From Mytilus edulis (taxonomy: Eukaryota > Mollusca > Bivalvia > Mytilida > Mytilidae), in the NCBI RefSeq assembly GCF_963676685.1, contig NC_092348.1:25147386-25211385 (forward strand): a stretch of 64,000 nucleotides of DNA, given 5' to 3'. This document shows positions 26,701 through 36,690 of this stretch, in pieces. A model generated the notes under the pieces. That model was not told where the DNA came from, made no database searches, and was given only the letters and a program-made list of their open reading frames with translations. Positions within the stretch are counted from its first letter, which is position 1, and every line of letters starts with the position of its first letter. The translations under genes and the position numbers were made by a program.

Positions 26701-29700
26701 AGATTTTTATCACGAACAGTAGAATTTTATTACATAATCTGAAAGATGAAACCTTGAACTTCACAGGAAAAATACTCCCACTGCTGGGAAAAATCTTTTA
26801 AGAAAGTATCAGTTCATTATGTAAAGCCATTATTATAGCATTTTTTCAACTAAAATAGAATTTTCAGCTAAATGATAACATCAAAGGCAGAAACCTTTCT
26901 ACTTAAAAGAAGCAAAAAGTTCATTGTTTTTTAATTTTACTAATTAAAAGATATTATTTAAACCTATGTGTTTAAAATTTGGAAAAAAATACAAAATTCC
27001 AATTTGTGACAAAACCACAATTTTGCTACTCAAATAAGTGATTTAAAAATCACCTATTTCAGTAAGTCCCCTGACTGAATATAATTTAGTATTTTAGTCT
27101 CTATGACCTGTAAACACTAAACAGAGCGATGAAATACATTTAATTCAGATAACTTTTAAACATTTCCTATAAAATTATGATATCAGTGGCGTAGCTTGCA
27201 TGTATGCTCAGATGCTCAAGCATCCACATCATTTTGACAGGGAAAAAAATATAAATAAAGATATGTTCGCAGCAGTTAAACTCGGAGGTATCCGTATGTA
27301 ACAAGGGTTAGGATATGAGGATAACATCCAATTATTTCCGATGAAGTATGCGTGGTCTTTTATAAAGGATAATTTAGTGCATGTAATAAAACAAGATGGA
27401 TAAATCTCTATTTTTTTTCGTAAAAAGACTACGTCGTCGGCTACGGCCAGTGCAGAGGATGATGCACAGATCCTCGGACATGTTTCATCTGAAATTGAGC
27501 CTAGCGGAGCGATGGCTTCTACAACTAACTAACAACATAACTGACAACTAAACCACCATATCCTGATATCGTTTCCTGTGACATGAAAGACGACGTGAAA
27601 AAAAAAACTAATCTGTAATAGAGTGTGATCATTCTTAGGCTTATCAGTAAATTCAAGTTTCTATCTAGGTCCACATATTAATTTTATATTCAATAAAAGA
27701 ACAAAGTTCCTATGTCCCCTGCATTGCACATATTTTATGTAACCAAGGAACAAGGGCAATAACTAATAAAAAATAATATTTTTCCTTTTCCTTTTATTTT
27801 TAATGGAGAAATAAAAGCTTCAGAGAAAATGCAATGGGAGTTCCGTATAATTTATATTTCAAAAGTTAAAAGCTTATGACTTATTTTCGAAATTGTCATT
27901 GCTGATGATATAAAAATCTGTCAAGAATTGTACACATGAGAGTGCAAACAAGACCGGATGGACGGACACCAGGTATTTCGATGATGTCCCCTACGACGCG
28001 TTAATGGGGTCACTTCAGTTCTTATATTCTTAAGTGCCGCTGTGATAAGGCCGTTTTTTAGAAATGCTAGGAAAGGGGATCACTTCAATTCCTTTATACA
28101 GAAGTGCCGCTGTGATTGGGCCGTTTATGAGAGATGTCAAATATAAGATTGGTGGGAAACTTTTACATCAAATAAATAAATTATGAATTACATTCAATTT
28201 CGAGAATTTCGAGAAAACATTAAAATTGTGTTTGAAATATAATTATATGAATTGGTGGGTATTTTGAAATAAAACAAAAATCTAACCAGTGTTAGATTCT
28301 AGGGGAGAACATGTGCTTACAGGAACAATGTCTGAAAAAAATATAATTTTCTGCATAAAATAGTCAAAATTTTTTTTTCGCCACGCTCCGCTCGCCGAAG
28401 GCATCCACATCATTTCAACCGTGGCTACGCCACTGGATATGTGCATGATGGAGTATTCAGTTTATACACAATATTTCAAGCTTGATGCATCTTTGGACTC
28501 ACCAGATTTAAAAATATTTTTTTACTCATGGACTTGCCTTTGTTAGAACCTTATGCTATTTTATAATACATGTTCATTGTTGGTCATTGCATCAATTGGG
28601 TATAGATGTGCATTAGTTTCTCCATAGGCGGTAATGGTAACGTTTTCTTCTGTTTCTCAGTCCATATCGTTAACTTGGATATGTGTGATTGCTCGTTTCG
28701 AAGCTGAGACATTTTGACATATGTGGTTAAATTTTCGGGGTACGAAGTGAGATTACTTTTTCCGTAAATTAGCAAACCCCGAGTATCCTTTTGTGATGCG
28801 CCTCCTCATGGTAAATAATCCCATTTTAAACACAAAAAGTTCTTTGAAAATTTAATACTTTGAACACATTTAATAGCTCCATAGATTTTACACATTTATT
28901 CTGTGTTCCCCTACTTTATAAATTAACTCAAATGGTTAAGCTCAGTCACTTGTTTATCATAGAAAAGTGTCAAATATCACTACACAGAGAATTTTTGTTT
29001 ACACATGACTTTTGAGTTCCTCATTTCAAAGCGCATTAGGGATGTTGTCCCAATTGCCACGTAAATGAAACTGCTGGTAACTCAGGTCCTCTACCAGTAG
29101 AGGTTGAACATGTACGTACATGTTATGGCTATTTGGAAATCTGGGCCAGTTGACCCAAGAATCTGCAACGCTGACGGTTGAACTAAATACATCATACAAC
29201 AATCATTTTTCCATCATTGTCCATTGTGGCATCAGTTAGTTCTATTGTGACGTCAAAATTTTACGGGAACCTTTGACCTGTCCTACAGACATATAGGGAC
29301 AAGGTGCATTGTACATTTTTTTTATTTTTATACTAAGAACTAATAGAAGAGATGAAAACAAATTTATGTAATTAATAAATTCTGTAAAGATAATTCTTTC
29401 CTCAATGGAATTTTTATTTTTTGAATACTTGATTTGCATAGGATTTTCCAATAAAATGCTGAAAATATGCTTTATACTAGTATTAATGCATAATGATTGT
29501 AAGAAACAAATTAATATTAATGTTAATATTTCATCAAATAAATTTAAGTCAGATATTCTTCATGTTCTTATGAATATCCTTCCATATTGAATACAAATTT
29601 TCTTAAGTCTGATGTAGACATTTTGTCAAAACTTTTAAACTACACAGGTGTCTAAAGGGGTCATTATGAATTTCTGGAGTAAAGGGGGTGGCAAAAAGGA

Positions 29701-30298
29701 GGAAAGGGCAAAGATGTTTGAAACTTATGTTTAATAAATCAAAGATCACTGGAATCTGAACATGTGTCTGACTATTGTGTTGTTGCATTTGCCATATGTT
29801 TAATTAGTCTGAGATTACACTGACGTCCAACAGCTGTTTTGCCAGACAAGCTGGGGTAGTTGGTCCCTCGGTCCCAGGTTGTCTTGGATGTGGGTCTCAT
29901 TGGGGTCTAAGCTGACATGGGATTGCTGATTTTTTGTAAGCATGACACATGAAAGTCAAATTATTGTGGCGTGAAAACGTGAAATGAAGTCATGCAGGAC
30001 AAGAGAAATTAAAAATAAAATAAGAATTGCTTACATACATAGTGTAAACGGGATACAGGAATCTGACAAAACAGTAAGCGGGATCTGGGATTAGAACCCC
30101 CAAATGAGAACCACTGGAACGTCAGAGTAATTTCGGCCTAACGTTTAATGTTCATAATGTTTCCCTTACCAGTGCAAAAGGGTTCACAACAGCAGTCTGA
30201 GTTTTCTCGGGACTTTCTTCCTCATCTATCTCGTCATCAACAGACAAAACTTCTAATTCTTGTCTACCATGAAGTTTGCGCAATGCCCTCGATGACAT
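11179..30298 (-). CDS. TCF25: TCF25 (Nulp1 / Rqc1 homologue), 16 coding exons
   Basis: TCF25 is the animal homologue of yeast Rqc1, a subunit of the 60S ribosome quality-control complex with Listerin and NEMF. Exons (minus strand): 30298-30170, 25890-25598, 24825-24760, 24393 (or 24396)-24308, 23388-23258, 22069-21970, 18582-18489, 18179-18087, 17235-17130, 16644-16537, 15760-15642, 15187-15029, 14115-14025, 12873-12794, 11763-11688, 11388-11179. All junctions are GT/AG and phases agree, giving 646 or 647 residues (human 676). Recognised segments include the start MSSRALRKL, a DDDEEDDE acidic stretch, ten lysines (residues 74-83), [77 protein letters not shown] and the terminal DEEWD. Residues about 220-560 form the helical Tcf25 domain. 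The start is the first ATG of the exon and matches the family N terminus. Confidence 0.96.
11908..12098. mobile_element. MITE of the GGATTCATTATTAT family, in a TCF25 intron
   Basis: It begins TACTGTGGATTCATTATTAT and ends with the inverted AATAAATGATTCCACAG. The interior carries AGGTGAACCACAAA and CAGAGATTGGCAAAACCA, shared with the copies at 23004-23217, 23954-24145 and a fragment at 51966-52030. Non-coding; the visible frames are accidental. Confidence 0.75.
12166..12447 (+). repeat. Dispersed repeat with GGGGCAT end and a GGAC run
   Basis: It runs from ACAAGAATGTGTCCCC through CACTCGCACTATTATTTTC and AAAACTACCTTGACCAAAAA to a (GGAC)n microsatellite at 12370-12395, then GACCAGAAAACATAATGCCC and GTAGGTGGGGCAT. 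Internal ATGCCCCAC and terminal GTGGGGCAT are inverted. It sits in intron 14 of TCF25. Confidence 0.8.
13115..13830 (+). repeat. Long copy of the dispersed TTGTCTCATTGGCAATCATA family
   Basis: This is the most complete copy in the window. It carries GGATGTTGGATGTGTACGG, GTCGGGATGTATAAGTACCC, GTTAGGGGGAGGGTTAGGA, CCTGTCCCAAGTCAGGAGCC and finally TTGTCTCATTGGCAATCATA. Truncated relatives occur at 95-995, 14838-14990, 16800-17080 and 25010-25060. No open frame spans it. Confidence 0.7.
14724..14757. repeat. (TA)n microsatellite
   Basis: An uninterrupted run of TA dinucleotides in a TCF25 intron. Confidence 0.9.
14838..14990 (+). repeat. Truncated dispersed repeat
   Basis: The 3' portion of the family at 13115-13830: GGGGCCCTTTTATAGC, GTTGAAGGCCGTAC, then GGAGAGTTGTCTCATTCACA. 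It lies between TCF25 exons 12 and 13. Confidence 0.65.
16031..16509. mobile_element. MITE with TTAA target duplication
   Basis: TTAA at 16031-16034 and 16506-16509 flanks inverted ends GGTGTAACACCACTAATT and (reverse) GGAAGTACACCACTAATT. TTAA duplication is typical of piggyBac and Kolobok elements; no transposase is present, so the superfamily is open. It is in the intron between TCF25 exons 10 and 11. A different TTAA element lies at 51663-51941. Confidence 0.7.
16800..17080 (+). repeat. Truncated dispersed repeat
   Basis: It shares CAAGTCAGGAGCCAAG, GGGGCCTTTTATAATTGACC and GTTGTCTCATTGGCAATCAT with 13115-13830. It ends about 50 bases before TCF25 exon 9. Confidence 0.7.
18614..18905 (+). 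repeat. Dispersed repeat with GGGGCAT end
   Basis: A near full-length copy of the 12166-12447 family: ACAAGAATGTGTCC, ATGCCCCACGCGCACC, CAGACCAGAAAACATAATGC and GTAGGTGGGGCATAAAA. It starts 30 bases upstream of the TCF25 exon 7 acceptor, inside intron 6. Confidence 0.8.
19784..21420 (+). repeat. Host repeat split by a transposon
   Basis: Two units of one repeat, 19855-20000 and 21200-21345, share TTCGGTAAACAGGAAG, GATGAATCTGAAAAC, CATCACA..GGTATAGCTGACTTATAT and CCAAATTTCAGAAATCC. They are separated by the CAGGGCTCAC element at 20007-21191. The host ends near 21385-21415 with a hairpin TATACCCCCC / GGGGGGGTATA. The frame that runs through this region on the minus strand is not a gene. Confidence 0.7.
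20007..21191. mobile_element. 1185-bp hAT-like non-autonomous element with 6-bp target duplication
   Basis: The left end CAGGGCTCACACTAC and the reversed right end CAGGGCTCACGCTAC form 15-bp inverted repeats with one mismatch. CTTGGC flanks both sides (20001-20006 and 21192-21197). No transposase frame is intact. CAGGG ends with 6-bp duplication fit the hAT6-like group; that assignment is inference. Confidence 0.75.
22553..22800 (+). repeat. Dispersed repeat fragment with a chance open frame
   Basis: It carries CCTTCAGGAGCACCTGAG, TTTTTGGTGGGGTTCATG and TTTAGCCATGGCGTTGTCAG, a block I associate with repetitive bivalve sequence. The 79-codon frame starting at 22562 is hydrophobic but shows no family. 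It lies inside TCF25 intron 5. A retroelement 3' fragment is one possibility. Confidence 0.45.
23004..23217. mobile_element. MITE of the GGATTCATTATTAT family
   Basis: GGGGATTCATTATTATTCAT on the left and AAAATAAATCAATCTACAG on the right are inverted relatives. The interior matches 11908-12098. It lies 40 bases from TCF25 exon 5. Confidence 0.75.
23504..23830. mobile_element. Possible MITE with imperfect inverted ends
   Basis: AGGAGCTCGTGGGTGTAAA at the left and (reversed) AGGAGGCTCGAGGGTAAA at the right, with poly-T and poly-A inward. No clear target duplication. It is in intron 4 of TCF25. Confidence 0.4.
23954..24145. mobile_element. Diverged MITE of the GGATTCATTATTAT family
   Basis: It retains TATTTGGATACCAATTTTTC, AAACCATAAATCAAATG and the reverse end GAATTAACGAATCC. 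More decayed than the copies at 11908 and 23004. Confidence 0.55.
26304..27077. mobile_element. hAT-like non-autonomous element, 774 bp
   Basis: The left end CAGTCAGGGGACTTACT and the reversed right end CAGTCAGGGGACTTACT are perfect over 17 bp, followed by related AAATAAGTGATTT segments. The direct repeat AATAT flanks it (26299-26303 and 27078-27082). Several AATAAGTGATTT-like motifs recur inside. No coding frame. It lies in TCF25 intron 1. Confidence 0.8.
27184..28435. mobile_element. hAT-like non-autonomous element, 1252 bp
   Basis: Left end CAGTGGCGTAGC, right end GCTACGCCACTG, with GATAT duplicated outside (27179-27183 and 28436-28440). The interior has a direct repeat of about 70 bp (GGGGTCACTTCAGTTC / GGGGATCACTTCAATTC, each followed by AAGTGCCGCTGTGAT). 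No intact transposase. Confidence 0.8.
28584..28775 (-). other. Unassigned short open frame in TCF25 intron 1
   Basis: A 63-codon frame with balanced composition (many K, T, Q, S) follows a CGCATCACAAAAGGATACTC segment on the minus strand. I do not recognise a family, and no splice partner is evident. It could be a retroelement or gene relic, or chance. Confidence 0.2.
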
Positions 30299-30600
30299 GT
30301 TAAAAATAAGGACAAATAGTTCAAATGTTTAGCGAGGAACTCTTATGTCAAGTTCCACATGTTCAATGTTTACAATTTGTTGAGACCGGAAGTTACACAC
30401 TGCGGGATATTCAATGTATTGGCTTTAATATGTAAAATTGGAGACATCAGCCAATAATACAATAATACCAATTATATGCATTCTTACAAATGATCCAAAC
30501 AATAAATTAATGTGAGTTCTGAATTTTTAAATGTAATTTCTTCAATATTCCGTGCGGATCTACAACATGGATGCGCCCATGTAAACTAAAACAGCGTAAA
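30299..30600. promoter_or_regulatory. Shared TCF25/RBFA bidirectional promoter
   Basis: The two ATG codons (30298 minus, 30601 plus; alternative plus ATG 30571) lie 272-302 bp apart, head to head. ACCGGAAGT at 30385-30393 is a consensus ETS/GABP site, common in housekeeping bidirectional promoters. There is no TATA box at a suitable spacing for either gene. In the RBFA leader a five-codon frame (ATG at 30567, TAA at 30582-30584) overlaps the upstream in-frame ATG. Confidence 0.7.
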
Positions 30601-33600
30601 ATGTCAACTCTTATTTCTCAGCAGGCTCTTAAATTGCTAGCCTTTTCTAGAATTCTGTGGCAGAGGAATTATATGAAGTCATGTGCATGTTTCCAGCAAG
30701 CTGTCAAGATTGAAGGCGCTTTGGCTAAGATGCTGAAGAAGTCACAAAAGTAGGCAGTAAAATATGACAACTCGTCCCATAGACAATTCGCCCCTCTTAT
30801 GTTCACAATCATGAGGAGGGATAGGAGGGGTCCTAATCCCCAAACCCGGGCTTAAAAATCCGAAATCCCAGGCTTAAAAACACGAAATCACGAGGTCGCG
30901 AAATTGGAAAAAAGGAATTCCCAGATCCCGAAATCCCGAGCTTAAAAACACCCGATCCCGGAGTCCCGATAAAGGTCCTATCCCCCCTCAATCATACCCA
31001 TTAAGTTTTTTTGCTTCTGGAGCTGAACATTTCTGAGTGACGGCTTTGGTTCCATAATATGAGGCAGGCATTACCTGTGAATGGGGACGAAGTCTGTATT
31101 ATTTTTTTTAATTCAAACATGTTGATAAAAGAAACGGAAATACCGTAACGTTTCCAATATTGGTTCTGTTGTTAGGGATTTAGTTGTGACGTTATTTAAG
31201 TTATGACGTCATATTCAATGTAAACAAACAAACGCTGTTATCCAGGTAACGTCTTTTTCATATCAAACAATTATTAAAAATGATTGGGTGTTAAATTCCT
31301 TCCTATATTTGTTGATATGTTGATAAATATACATTTTATTCAAAGTCTCATTCAAACAAGACCGGAAACGGAAGTAGATCTGAAAAAAAAATCTATTTTG
31401 AGTTCATTAGTAGAATGAAAAATTCGGGAAATTTTCCCGATTTGTTTTTTGTTTTGTTTTTTATTGATTTTTCTACCGTAATTGGGGACTTCGTCCCCAT
31501 AATATGAGGCAGGCATTACCTGTGAAAGGGGACGAAGTCTGTATGAATTATTTTGTGTAACTTCAAAATCTGTTAAAAAAGAAACGGAAAAAAGGTAATG
31601 TTTCTGATTTTGGTTCTGTTGGTAGGGATTTTACTTGTGACGTTATTTAAGTTATGACGTCATCTTCAATGTAAACAAAAAAAAAATGACCATCAGGTAA
31701 CGTTTATACATAATTATCAGGGGCGGATCCAGCCATTTTAAAAATGGGGGGTTCCCAACCCAGGACAAACCCCCCCCCCCTTTTTTTCTGCATTCTGCGC
31801 AAATGAGTGAATTAATAAAAGTGACCAAAAAAAAATAACAATTTTTGAGTTCATTAGTTCAATGAAAATTCCCGATTTAAAAAAAAAAAATCTTGATTTT
31901 TCTACTGTAATCAGTCAGAGCTCAGACATAAACAAGTCGATTTTTGTTTTTGACTTACAGAAGTCTTATCTAAGTCAGAAAATGACAGACTTGTTTAGGT
32001 CTATTTATGTTGATGAAAAAACTTAATTTGACTTGGTGGCCAAAGTACACCTCCTATGACAGCAAAAACCTATCTGAGAGTTCACAAGGACTTGACCTAT
32101 CTATATTTAATTACCTAATTGAACATCCTTACTAAACACAGATGTTTTATCTCATTAAGTGTGGCTCCAGGTGGTTGCATTGTAAGGTTAATTAACATTA
32201 TCTCCAATTTTTTAGACATTCATATTTTTCTCTAGAAGACAAAGCATTGTTTTTCAATGTTGTCATTATTTGATTTAGATGCGTGACCTTTTTATTAATA
32301 TGCGTGGGTCTTGAAGTTTACAAATGTTGGTTACTTATCGACTTGTAGGAGTCGATATTTGCAACTTTTGGATTCTGGTCAATTATTTCTTGCTTAACAA
32401 TATTTGACTTATTAAAGTCGTATTTTGTCTTGCATTAAAGGGAGACAAATCCTAAAACTTAAAATTTAGACCTCTATGAGTCAAAAGCAGATTCAGACCT
32501 ATTTATGTCTGAGCTCTGACTGGTAATAGGAGACTTCGTCCCCTTATAAATCTGACCTCAATTTGTTCATTTTTCATTCAACCTATTTATGCCTGCCACC
32601 CTTTCTTTTCTCATATTTGAACAGTTTTCACATTGACCCATTGGTTCCTGCATCTTAACATTCACTTTGAAGGATTGTCACATGACAAACGAGAAAAAGT
32701 AACATAAGAAATGCGCAATGTATTATGCCAGCAGAATTCTTTTATGCATTTTGATTTGCTGTTGTTTTACCCCCAAAATTTGATATCACCCTACAGCTAA
32801 GGTCTTCGATGGACTAAAGCAATAGCTTGGTCAATTGTGTATGTATATATTATTAAAACTTTATGACTTGAATGATCTTACAAATGTCGCTTAATTTTTT
32901 ATAATGTGTATCTAATACTGTAGTATGTAATTTCACATGTTTCATCATGAAAATTACAAAATTACAAAAAAAAAAGATTATCATCCAGCAAATAATTCTA
33001 TTGAAACTCATGTCAAGGGCCATATTAGTCTTGCAGTAAGATGTGAGCTTAAAAAAATTTGCTACATGTTAAAAGCCTCACACTGATTTTTAGATAAGAA
33101 GATTACTGAATAACCTTGGCTTTTGGTTTTGTAAAGTTTTAATAAAAGTTCATTATTATGCACATCAAGTTCATGTGAAATTTTATTTTTTAAGTGCCAC
33201 ATACAATTGTAATGTATAGGAGAATCACTTTTGTATGTAAGTTTAAGTTAAGCATGATTAAGCTATTTAAGCTCTGGACAGTTATAGTTTCACATAGCCT
33301 TGCTTATAATTGTCAACAAGTGACATTGTTTATGCATTTATTATGTTTCTCATATATTTTCTTTTCAGAAGGAGTAAAAACTCATCAGGATGGAACGTTT
33401 CACCCAAGGTTAGCATTTGTTAACAGTGTTTGTGTTTTTACATTGTGATAATGTCAATTAAATATATACTAATTGTGAAATTATCATAATTTATCAAAAT
33501 GATCATGAAATAATTTGTCAACTGTGAAATATGCTTTAGTACAAATGTATTTTTAGAACAATAACTATACACGTATATTAGTGTTTTCTTTCTCCTGTGT

Positions 33601-36103
33601 TTACAATGTCATTATTTTAATTTTCTGATTTTGTCCATATTAGAATGTCTTGTTTACATTGGTTACAAAAAGTAGTTCTGTCAACATTGTATAAAAAAAA
33701 AATAAAGAGCCTTATACAAATGTAGATAGCTCTCACAACCAATCATTTTAACATATTACCTAATATGCAAATCATATAAGGATTATATATACCTACTCTC
33801 ACTGGATTTGTTGTACTTGAAATCAATGTTTTAACAATTATAGAGAATAAGTAAATTAAAAAGTAAATTTTCTATTTTAAAATTATATAGCAGATAATTC
33901 TAGACTTAGAAACTACTAGAACCCGACCAGGCAGTAAATATAGGGCCCCTAGTGACAGAGTACAGAGACGAGCCCATGATGTCAGTATTGTGTTGTATAA
34001 CTATGTAAGGGAGATAATTAACAGTGGAGAACTTGACCAACAAATTGCTGATTCAATGGTAGAAATAACACAGGTATTAATTTTTGCTAAACTAGTTTGT
34101 CTAACTTGCAAAGAAATTAACAGCTATTGGTTTAAACAATATTTTATTCAAATAAATTGAATTGGATTGGGCAACAGGCATAGCCTATGTAAGCCCTCTG
34201 ACAGCTATTATAGGTTGATGTATTGCCTTCAACAATGAGTAAAGCCCATACCGCATAGTCAGCTATACAAGGCCCAGAAAGAGTCAATTGAAACCTAGCC
34301 TAAATATTATAAATAATTTTTCATGTTTTACAATATACTACAAATTTCCATAAAGTTACGTTATTTTTAAAAGGTATAAATATTGCTTTGAACACAAATT
34401 TGATACTATGTTGCAAATTTTTCATGTAAAGTACATCTTCAATATGAATGAATGAATTTTTATCTGAAAGGTGATTTATATATAAAGTTTTACTTAATAC
34501 AATATAATATGTGTATCTATCAAGATTCTCGTAACTTGCTTTACATTACATTTTTTTTTTCTTGAACATTTTCAATACTTGATTGTAAATAATAAATTAT
34601 TTTTTGTCAAGGTTAAAATGCTGCCTGATTTCTCTGCCATTCATGTGCTATGGTTACCTTTTGGTAATGAGGAAGATATGGAACTAGATACTCTGCTGCA
34701 AAGAAAAGAAAGTAAATTAAGGTAAACTATTCATATTTGTTAATTTGTACACAATTTACTGTTTTAATACTTTGTAAAAGGGCTGATGCAAAATAGTGCC
34801 ATCTTTTTGCTATCATCAAAATCAGTGCTTTTGATTATGACACTGAATAAAGATTTCTCTGAAATTGGTAGGATGTTCAAACAAAATATATTTTTGAGTC
34901 TACTTTCAAAATTATATTAGATGATTTCATAGTCAGACTAGTTATTACACAGTTATTCATTGTAAATTTTGTCATTAGTTTTATCAGTAAAAAATGTACA
35001 GCTATATATAGATTATTACATTGATACAAGTGGATTATCAGATTTATCTACGTGTTACTATGTAATAATCTGTTTCTCTAATGATTATAAGATAATTTGT
35101 CTTCTTTTCTAAACCAAAATCCCCTTTGAGTTGAGCCTTCCACTTTCTACGAAGTTGTCAATTTCATTAACACCTGTTTAAATATTTTGATCAATTCAGG
35201 GAGCTGAGAAAGGTTATGACTTAGCCAATCATCCTCTGAGATCACCGGCGACCACACGTTGATTATTTTTTTTATACAATTGATTTCGGAAAGGTATATA
35301 TTTTCATAGAATCAGAGAAATCTATGTTTACAATTTGATTCAAACACACATGTCAGTTCAGGTGGCTTATCACATTTTCACTGATTTTTTTTTTTATTTC
35401 TTGCAGATCAATTTTAACATCTTACAGACCCATAGCTAATATACCACCAGTTGTTTTTCTGAAAGATGATGCTCGAACAGAGGAAATTAAGATGAACAAA
35501 ATGTTTGAAGAAGCAGATTTTGGTCTCCATTCTGAATTGCCTGAGCCAGAAATCACTGATACAGAATCTAAAAACTATACACAAAGTCATGATCATAAAA
35601 CAGACAGATTACAAGAAATTAGAGAGAGATTTGATGTAGGGGATACCCCAGTTGTACATATGGAATCTAATGATACACAGGAAATCAAAGCTGAGATGGC
35701 AAAATGTCAAAATGAGACTCATTCTAATAATAGAACTGATTTTGTTGATGGAATACATAATCAGTATAGAGATGATTTATATGGATTAAACCATGCACTT
35801 TTGATGAAAAAAATAGAAGTTTCACAACACAAATTGAAACATAGACGACCAACAAATGACCATGAGTTTAAATACTTTGTACATTCTAGATTTCAAAAAA
35901 CAGATGGATCAGATTCTACATCTGAAGATGGAAAGGAGAAGTCAACACAAGGAAAAGTTTTGAAAAAGTGGAAAAAGAAATCTGATAAAAAGTATTCTGA
36001 TTTTTTTGAAACAAGTGAAATTAGACATGGCAAGGATATTGATGAATCTTACCAGGATTATGATGTTTATGAAGATTATAATTTTAGAAATGATAGGCGA
36101 TAA
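30601..36103 (+). CDS. RBFA: RBFA, mitochondrial ribosome-binding factor A (five exons)
   Basis: RBFA helps mature the small mitochondrial ribosomal subunit by binding the 3' end of 12S rRNA. Exons: 30601-30749, 33369-33408, 33891 (or 33894)-34073, 34612-34721, 35407-36103; all junctions are GT/AG and in phase, giving about 392 residues (human 343). The N terminus is basic and hydrophobic (LKLLAFSRILWQRNY), as expected of a mitochondrial targeting signal. The KH-type core covers exons 3 to 5: RVQRRAHDVS, SMVEITQVKMLPDFSAIHV, then ILTSYRPIANIPPVVFLKD and MFEEADFG, which match the human order (PPIVFVQD, VADFG). LYGLNHALLMKKIE matches the conserved GIDHEALNKQI. The tail is long, charged and probably disordered. 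The start could also be the in-frame ATG at 30571, adding ten residues. AATAAA lies at 36120-36133. Confidence 0.93.
30812..30993. mobile_element. Small foldback element with iterated motif
   Basis: Ends GGATAGGAGGGGTCCT and (reversed right) GAGGGGGGATAGGACCT are inverted. The interior iterates a roughly 23-bp motif around AAATCCC.AGCTTAAAAACAC. It is in RBFA intron 1. Confidence 0.6.
31030..32545. mobile_element. Two tandem copies of a GGGGACGAAGTC-ended element, with later insertions
   Basis: Copy 1 runs from about 31054 to 31497 and copy 2 from 31498 to 32542. Both start ATAATATGAGGCAGGCATTA, then CCTGTGAAWGGGGACGAAGT, share GACGTTATTTAAGTTATGAC and GTCAT, and close with the inverted GACTTCGTCCCC. 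Copy 2 is interrupted by a one-ended CAGGGGCGGATCCAG fragment at 31728 and by the element at 31912-32522. Confidence 0.75.
31912..32522. mobile_element. hAT-like element, 611 bp, with 5-bp duplication and paralogous empty site
   Basis: Left end CAGTCAGAGCTCAGACATAA; the right end GTCTGAGCTCTGACTG is its inverse. GTAAT is duplicated (31907-31911 and 32523-32527). The tandem neighbour copy has the undisturbed site TCTACCGTAATTGGGGAC at 31472-31489, with GTAAT once, so element boundaries and duplication are confirmed within the window. Interior non-coding. Confidence 0.88.
32546..33368. other. RBFA intron 1, unique part
   Basis: AT-rich intron sequence. A 84-codon frame at 33194-33448 overlaps exon 2 in the wrong phase and is not a gene. 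Confidence 0.5.
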
Positions 36104-36133
36104 AAATTAAAATAGTTAAAATAAAAAAATAAA

Positions 36134-36518
36134 CAATTTATCTTTTAAAGTCATCTATACCAGTGAACAATCGTGTAAAATTTCCATTAAAAGAAGTAAA
36201 AGTACTAAACTTAAATTATGTAATGACCATAATTGTCCATATTGTTCTTTGGGGTATATCCAGTGGCAAATATTTCACTTATTCAGGAGAACAAATTTAT
36301 CAACATATCAGTTATTAGTAAAAGGGTCTGAAATTTAAATGATAATGATATTTAGGATATATTGTTAGCTGTCACTGGTAAACAAAGCTTTACTAAGGCA
36401 TATTGGAAAAACTCAAATAGTATGCCTGAAGTTTAATGACCTCAAATTTGTGCTAGTGTGTCATTGGTCCTGTAAAATACCAAAAAAAATTAGCAGATCT
36501 ATCAACAATCTCAACTGA
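36134..36518. other. RBFA 3' flank, nothing recognised
   Basis: AT-rich sequence between the RBFA polyadenylation signals and the first satellite unit; no gene or repeat boundary seen. Confidence 0.5.
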
Positions 36519-36690
36519 TGGCACCTGTTATATTGCTCCTAACCAGTCACATTTTGTCAAATGTATAGAGATGCCATACACATAGAGAGGGGTCAGGATA
36601 GCTCTACTAGTGGCACCTGTTGTGGTTCACATAACAAGCAACATCTGGTCAAATTCAAAGAAAGTCATTCACATAGAGAGGGGTCATTAT
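36519..36690 (+). repeat. Two degenerate outlying units of the 91-bp satellite
   Basis: 36519-36602 is a decayed unit (GGCACCTGTTATATTGCTCC) and 36610-36690 a good one (GGCACCTGTTGTGGTTCACA). They are cut off from the main array by 36691-37318, which reads as an insertion. Confidence 0.8.

Noticed and set aside
29820-30130. Possible extra exon or repeat upstream of TCF25 exon 1 acceptor side
   Set aside because: The sequence has repeat-like features (CCTCGGTCCCAGGTTGTC), but I found no second copy in the window and no splice-consistent coding frame.
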